A stretch of 64,000 nt of DNA from Pseudomonadota bacterium (GTDB lineage Bacteria; Pseudomonadota; Alphaproteobacteria; Rhodobacterales; Rhodobacteraceae): contig JAJXZX010000012.1 in assembly GCA_021779835.1 (NCBI GenBank), positions 40,272 through 104,271 of the forward strand, given 5' to 3'. A model generated the notes under the pieces. It made no database searches. It was not told where the DNA came from and saw only the letters and a list, made by a program, of their open reading frames with translations. Position 1 is the first letter of the stretch, and each line of letters begins with the position of its first letter. The position numbers and the translations under genes were made by a program. Of this stretch, positions 61,135 through 64,000 are shown one piece after another.

Positions 61135-62063
61135 TGGCCGACACCAAGAAATACAAGAAGGTCGCCTACTATCCGGGGTGCGCACTGGAGGGGTCGGGCC
61201 ACGCCTACAACCGCTCGACCAAAGCGGTTGGCAAGGAACTTGGCCTTGAGCTGGTCGAGCTTGACAACTGGAACTGCTGCGGCGCGATGGAAGTGAAAAA
61301 CATCGACCCCAAGATCCAGACCTATCTGTCGGCCCGCAACCTGTCGATCACCGAGGAAATGGGCTTTGACACCGTGATGGCGCCCTGCAACGGCTGCTAT
61401 CATAACCTGAAGAAGGCCGAATACGATCTGGGCCACGACGCGAAGTCGGTCGAGGTCAACCATCGCCTGTCCGAAAAAGCGGGCCACGGCGAATACAAGG
61501 CCGGCAAGATCGAGACGATACACGCGCTGGATTGGATCAAAGAGGCCGTGGGCGAGGAAGAGATCGCGCGCCGCGTGAAGAACTCGCTCAAGGGCCTCAA
61601 GGTCGCCAACTACTACGGCTGCATGTATACCCGCCCGCGCCACATCTTCCCGGAAAAGGACAAGGGGCCGGGCACGGAATCCACCTCCAAGCCGCATTTC
61701 ATGGATGACATCCTCGCGGCCGCCGGGGCGCAGAACGTTGATTTTCCGCTGAAAACCGCCTGCTGCGGCGGCGCGCATACGCTGTCGGACAGCGACACCT
61801 CGACCAAGCTCGTGCTGAACATCCTGACTGCGGCCGAGGCCTGCGGCGCTGACGTCGTTGCCACGGAATGCCCGACCTGCCACACTGGGTTGGAGATGCA
61901 CCAGATCCGGGCGGAAAAGGTATTGGGGCGCAAGACGAACGTGAAAATCCTCTATTTCACGCAGCTTTTGGGTATGGCGCTTGGGCTGTCGTCAAGCAAG
62001 GTCGGCGTGCAGGAGAACTTCTCTGACTCCAAGGCCTTCCTGAAATCGAAGGGGCTCGGATGA
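61134..62063 (+). CDS. shdrB2: sHdrB2, second CCG-domain subunit
   Basis: A 309-aa subunit with two CCG domains: YYPGCALEGSGHAYNRS...NWNCCGAMEV and YYGCMYTRPRHIF...TACCGGAHTLSD, plus CPTCHTGLEMHQI. These segments match the classical cysteine-rich HdrB pattern that holds the non-cubane [4Fe-4S] cluster. It is close to the usual HdrB length, unlike the extended sHdrB1. Its stop overlaps the next gene in ATGA, so the 160-aa protein that follows is made together with it. Confidence 0.95.
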   Translation: MADTKKYKKVAYYPGCALEGSGHAYNRSTKAVGKELGLELVELDNWNCCGAMEVKNIDPKIQTYLSARNLSITEEMGFDTVMAPCNGCYHNLKKAEYDLGHDAKSVEVNHRLSEKAGHGEYKAGKIETIHALDWIKEAVGEEEIARRVKNSLKGLKVANYYGCMYTRPRHIFPEKDKGPGTESTSKPHFMDDILAAAGAQNVDFPLKTACCGGAHTLSDSDTSTKLVLNILTAAEACGADVVATECPTCHTGLEMHQIRAEKVLGRKTNVKILYFTQLLGMALGLSSSKVGVQENFSDSKAFLKSKGLG

Positions 62064-62542
62064 CCGCCCCCCTTTCCATCGACGCCGTCGAGGCGCGCTG
62101 CGATACCCTTCTCGCCGCCCCTGATGCCACGCTCGCCGCCAGCGCCCCCGCGCTGGCTGACGAGCTTTTGGCGATGGGCGAGGTGATCCTTGACACGTGG
62201 ATCACCGCCAAGGGTGACGTTCCGACCGAGGACACCACCGAAGGCTTCCGCCTGCTGGCCCTGCACCGCCAAGCCGCGCGCGGCAACGCCAGCTTCAACG
62301 CCTGTCGCGAAACCTGCCGCGAAGTGGTCTATCACCACAACCTCGTGCGCCTCGATCCAACCAGCGCCGACGCGCCGCGCAATATCCGCCTTGGCGCGAT
62401 GGTGGTGCGCCACCTTACCCTGTTCATCGGCGGCAAGCTGCAGGTCGACGGCCTTGGCGATTTCTGCTGCTCGTCGCGCCCGATCCGTCAGGCCGATACC
62501 TCGAATTTTTCAACCGAACCCGTTAAAGTGATGGAGGCCTGA
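62060..62542 (+). CDS. Unnamed 160-aa protein between sHdrB2 and lbpA
   Basis: It is not recognised. It is a soluble, mainly helical protein with Cys14, a central FNACRETCREVVYHHNLVRLD stretch and a C-terminal GLGDFCCSSRPIRQADTSNF stretch. Five cysteines and two adjacent His could support metal or persulfide binding. It starts in a 4-bp overlap with sHdrB2 and ends 1 bp before lbpA, so it must be co-translated with the complex. A role in assembling or docking LbpA is only a guess from position. Confidence 0.8.
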   Translation: MTAPLSIDAVEARCDTLLAAPDATLAASAPALADELLAMGEVILDTWITAKGDVPTEDTTEGFRLLALHRQAARGNASFNACRETCREVVYHHNLVRLDPTSADAPRNIRLGAMVVRHLTLFIGGKLQVDGLGDFCCSSRPIRQADTSNFSTEPVKVMEA

Positions 62543-62543
62543 T

Positions 62544-62984
62544 ATGGCTGTGGTCCGTGGCTGCACTCTTCCCGACGATCTTCTCTATGACGTCGAAAAC
62601 AACCTTTGGTATCGCCCCGAAGGCGACGGAACCTACACCGTCGGCATGACGATGGTCGCAACCGCGATGGCTGGTCAACTTGTAGCCTTTACCGCCAAGA
62701 AGGCGGGCAAGACCGTGGCCGCAGGCAAATCCTGCGCCACCATCGAATCTGGCAAATGGGTCGGCCCGGCCAAGCTGGGCTTTGACGCCGAAATCGTCGC
62801 CGTCAACGACGACCTGACCGCCGACCCGAAGATGGCCAACTCTGACACTTACGGCAAAGGCTGGATGGTCAAGGTGAAACCTGCGGACGCAGGCGCCACC
62901 TCGATCCTCACCCCCGGCGCCAACGTCGCAGCCCCTTACGAGGCAAAAATGACCGCCGATGCCTTCGCAGGCTGCGGCGTCTAA
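62544..62984 (+). CDS. lbpA: Lipoate-binding protein LbpA of the sHdr pathway
   Basis: A 146-aa GcvH-like protein with a lipoyl domain: WYRPEGDGTYTVGMTMVATAMAGQLVAFTAKKAGKTVAAGKSCATIESGKWVGPAK. Lys71 in IESGKW is the lipoylated residue. In sHdr organisms LbpA is the lipoyl carrier for the sulfur substrate and is not part of glycine cleavage. It keeps a Cys near the C-terminus (AGCGV). It has its own close ribosome site 1 bp after the upstream gene. The dedicated lipoate-assembly genes (LipS1/LipS2, sLpl(AB)) are not in the window. Confidence 0.95.
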   Translation: MAVVRGCTLPDDLLYDVENNLWYRPEGDGTYTVGMTMVATAMAGQLVAFTAKKAGKTVAAGKSCATIESGKWVGPAKLGFDAEIVAVNDDLTADPKMANSDTYGKGWMVKVKPADAGATSILTPGANVAAPYEAKMTADAFAGCGV

Positions 62985-63026
62985 CACCACTCAACCCGCG
63001 CCGGTCGCCCCGGCAAGGAGATCACC

Positions 63027-63521
63027 ATGAGCGACGAAAACAACGCCAAGTCGATGTCCCTGATCGTGACCAAAGGCACGCTCGACTGGGCCTACCCGCC
63101 CTTCATTCTGGCGACGACCGCCGCCGCGATGGGCCTTGATGTCACGATGTTCTTCACCTTCTACGGGCTCACCCTGTTGAAGAAAGACCTCGACCTCAAG
63201 GTCAACCCGCTTGGCAACGCCTCGATGGAAATGCCGATGGGGGGGATGCACATTGCCATGCCGAACCTGCTGGCCGCGATGCCGGGCATGACCTCGCTGA
63301 CCACCACGATGATGAAAAACCTCATCAAAAAGAACGGCGTCGCCTCGATCGAGGAACTGCGCGAGCTTGCAATTGAAGCGGACGTCAAGATGATCGCCTG
63401 CCAGATGACGATGGATCTTTTCGACTATAAACGCGAAGACATGATCGACGGCCCCTCCGTTGGCGGTGCGGCAAGCTGGGTCGAAGTGGCGACCAAAAGC
63501 GATATCAACCTCTATATCTGA
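63027..63521 (+). CDS. dsrE3A: DsrE3A-type sulfurtransferase
   Basis: A 164-aa DsrE-like protein: SLIVTKGTLDWAYPPFILATTAAAMGLDVTMFFTFYGLTLLKKDLDL, then a Met-rich central loop (MEMPMGGMHIAMPNLLAAMPGMTSLTTTMMKNL), then the active Cys125 in MIACQMTMDLFDYKRED. This architecture, with CQMTMDLF, matches DsrE3A proteins that receive sulfur from TusA or rhodanese and hand it on. It lies 14 bp upstream of tusA. Confidence 0.92.
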   Translation: MSDENNAKSMSLIVTKGTLDWAYPPFILATTAAAMGLDVTMFFTFYGLTLLKKDLDLKVNPLGNASMEMPMGGMHIAMPNLLAAMPGMTSLTTTMMKNLIKKNGVASIEELRELAIEADVKMIACQMTMDLFDYKREDMIDGPSVGGAASWVEVATKSDINLYI

Positions 63522-63535
63522 CCAAAGGAACCAAC

Positions 63536-63763
63536 ATGGCCGACGCTCAACTTGATGCAAAAGGGCTGAACTGCCCGCTTCCGATCCTGCGCGCGAAAAA
63601 AGCGCTGAAAGAACTGCCGACCGGCGGCACGCTGGAAATTCTGGCGACCGACCCCGGCGCGGTGAAGGATTTCGAGGCGTTCTGCCGGACCACCGGTAAC
63701 GAATTGGTGTCCTCTGCAACTGACGGCAAGGTTTTCACCTTCGTCATCAAGCACACCAGCTAA
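63536..63763 (+). CDS. tusA: TusA-type sulfur carrier protein
   Basis: A 75-aa protein with the TusA motif LDAKGLNCPLPILRAKKALKELPTGGTLEILATDPGAVKDFEAFCRTTGNEL; the persulfide is carried on Cys13 of the CPLP motif. It starts 14 bp after the DsrE3A gene and is the last gene of the sHdr operon. In sulfur oxidisers TusA brings sulfane sulfur from periplasmic thiosulfate uptake to DsrE3 proteins and the sHdr complex. Confidence 0.96.
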   Translation: MADAQLDAKGLNCPLPILRAKKALKELPTGGTLEILATDPGAVKDFEAFCRTTGNELVSSATDGKVFTFVIKHTS

Positions 63764-63771
63764 AAGACAAA

Positions 63772-63799
63772 GGCCCGGACCTTAGCCAAGGTCCGGGCC
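63772..63799. terminator. Bidirectional terminator between the sHdr operon and the ArsR gene
   Basis: A perfect 12-bp stem GGCCCGGACCTT/AAGGTCCGGGCC with an AGCC loop lies 8 bp after tusA. It separates the convergent operon and regulator gene. There is no strong T-run on either side. Confidence 0.8.
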
Positions 63800-63834
63800 G
63801 ATCTGTCGTTAACGCCAAATCTTGCGACGCGCCA

Positions 63835-64000
63835 TCAGGCGCAGAATTCCTGATAAAGCGTGCTAATGATAACCCGCGCCTTTTCGTCCAACAGCGAATA
63901 GGTGATAGACCGGCCATCGCGCGTGCAATCCACCAGCCCATCCTCGCGCAACCGCGCCAGTTGCTTGGACACCGCAGACTGCGGCAATTGCAGGAAATCT
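63835..64000 (-). CDS. ArsR family regulator, N-terminus outside the window (sHdrR-like)
   Basis: The last 54 residues are seen: QLPQSAVSKQLARLREDGLVDCTRDGRSITYSLLD then a short helix ending EFCA. This is the recognition helix and wing of an ArsR protein. A Cys occurs just after LV and another near the C-terminus, as in sulfide/thiosulfate-sensing repressors (SoxR, sHdrR, BigR), where two cysteines form a disulfide or polysulfide bridge. Position next to tusA suggests it controls the sHdr operon. The start and N-terminal part are cut off by the window edge. Confidence 0.8.
   Translation of the reverse strand, partial: DFLQLPQSAVSKQLARLREDGLVDCTRDGRSITYSLLDEKARVIISTLYQEFCA

Noticed and set aside
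56290..62063. Methanogen-type or electron-bifurcating HdrABC
   Set aside because: sHdrA is too short for bifurcation (no ferredoxin or thioredoxin-reductase insertion), no hydrogenase or formate dehydrogenase is linked, and LbpA, DsrE and TusA identify the sulfur-oxidising type.
62544..62984. Glycine cleavage protein H
   Set aside because: No gcvT or gcvP is nearby, and its position and sequence around IESGKW match LbpA proteins of sHdr loci.
1..64000. CRISPR array, prophage, transposase or integrase genes
   Set aside because: No regularly spaced repeats, no phage structural genes and no transposase motifs were seen on either strand.
1..64000. tRNA or rRNA genes
   Set aside because: No clover-leaf with the T-loop GTTCRANNC pattern was recognised in the gaps; a covariance search was not possible, so a missed tRNA cannot be excluded.

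Overview
The window is about 64 kb of GC-rich DNA from an alphaproteobacterium, most probably a Rhodobacterales (Rhodobacteraceae). This is inferred from the MipZ division ATPase, the split F0 order atpI-atpB-atpE-atpG(b')-atpF(b), the rpsP-rimM-trmD-rplS-rpmE block, an ALDH16-type aldehyde dehydrogenase, FrcBCA-like sugar import and the typical Rhodobacterales intergenic repeat GAGTATTTTTGCCAAAAAG. It reads as ordinary chromosome with housekeeping blocks separated by catabolic and transport islands. No phage, IS element, CRISPR array, rRNA or tRNA gene was seen.

Left part (1-17 kb): a 5'-truncated DUF535 gene. Next is a TRAP transporter operon ending in a shikimate dehydrogenase-like gene, divergent from a GntR regulator, a type II dehydroquinase and an HpcH/HpaI aldolase; this looks like a hydroxy-acid (quinate/shikimate-type) uptake and breakdown locus. 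Then come adenine deaminase, a drug/metabolite exporter, an FrcABC-type sugar ABC transporter with a divergent FucU/RbsD mutarotase and ROK regulator, and an NhaD-type Na+/H+ antiporter.

Middle part (16-46 kb): deoC, an XRE regulator and a two-domain ALDH16 form a deoxyribose-linked unit. They are followed by a split YeeE/YedE sulfur permease, DoxX, a hydantoinase/oxoprolinase, an oxidoreductase-SelD fusion with mnmH (tRNA selenouridine), adenosine kinase, nth, an Ada-like repair protein, an OmpA lipoprotein, a FadR-type regulator, the F0 ATP synthase operon, ArsR and LysR regulators with their neighbours, ffh, and the rpsP-rimM-trmD-rplS-rpmE translation operon.

Right part (46-64 kb): mipZ, a polyamine/iron-type ABC importer, galE, and a two-subunit isoquinoline-oxidoreductase-like molybdenum enzyme. 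The last 9 kb is the outstanding feature: a compact, translationally coupled sulfur-oxidising heterodisulfide-reductase-like (sHdr) locus. Its order is pseudo-amidotransferase, DsrE, sHdrC1-B1-A-H-C2-B2, an unnamed 160-aa protein, lipoate-binding protein LbpA, DsrE3A, TusA, and a convergent truncated ArsR-type regulator. From what is known of this family, TusA and DsrE carry persulfide sulfur in the cytoplasm to the sHdr complex, LbpA is the lipoyl-arm cofactor protein, and the sulfane sulfur is oxidised to sulfite. The YeeE/YedE permease pair at 20 kb could supply sulfur compounds to it (inference).

Two families of dispersed intergenic repeats recur throughout. One carries intrinsic-terminator hairpins; the other forms a 25-nt hairpin containing GCATGAAAAACATACG with one compensatory base-pair change between copies.
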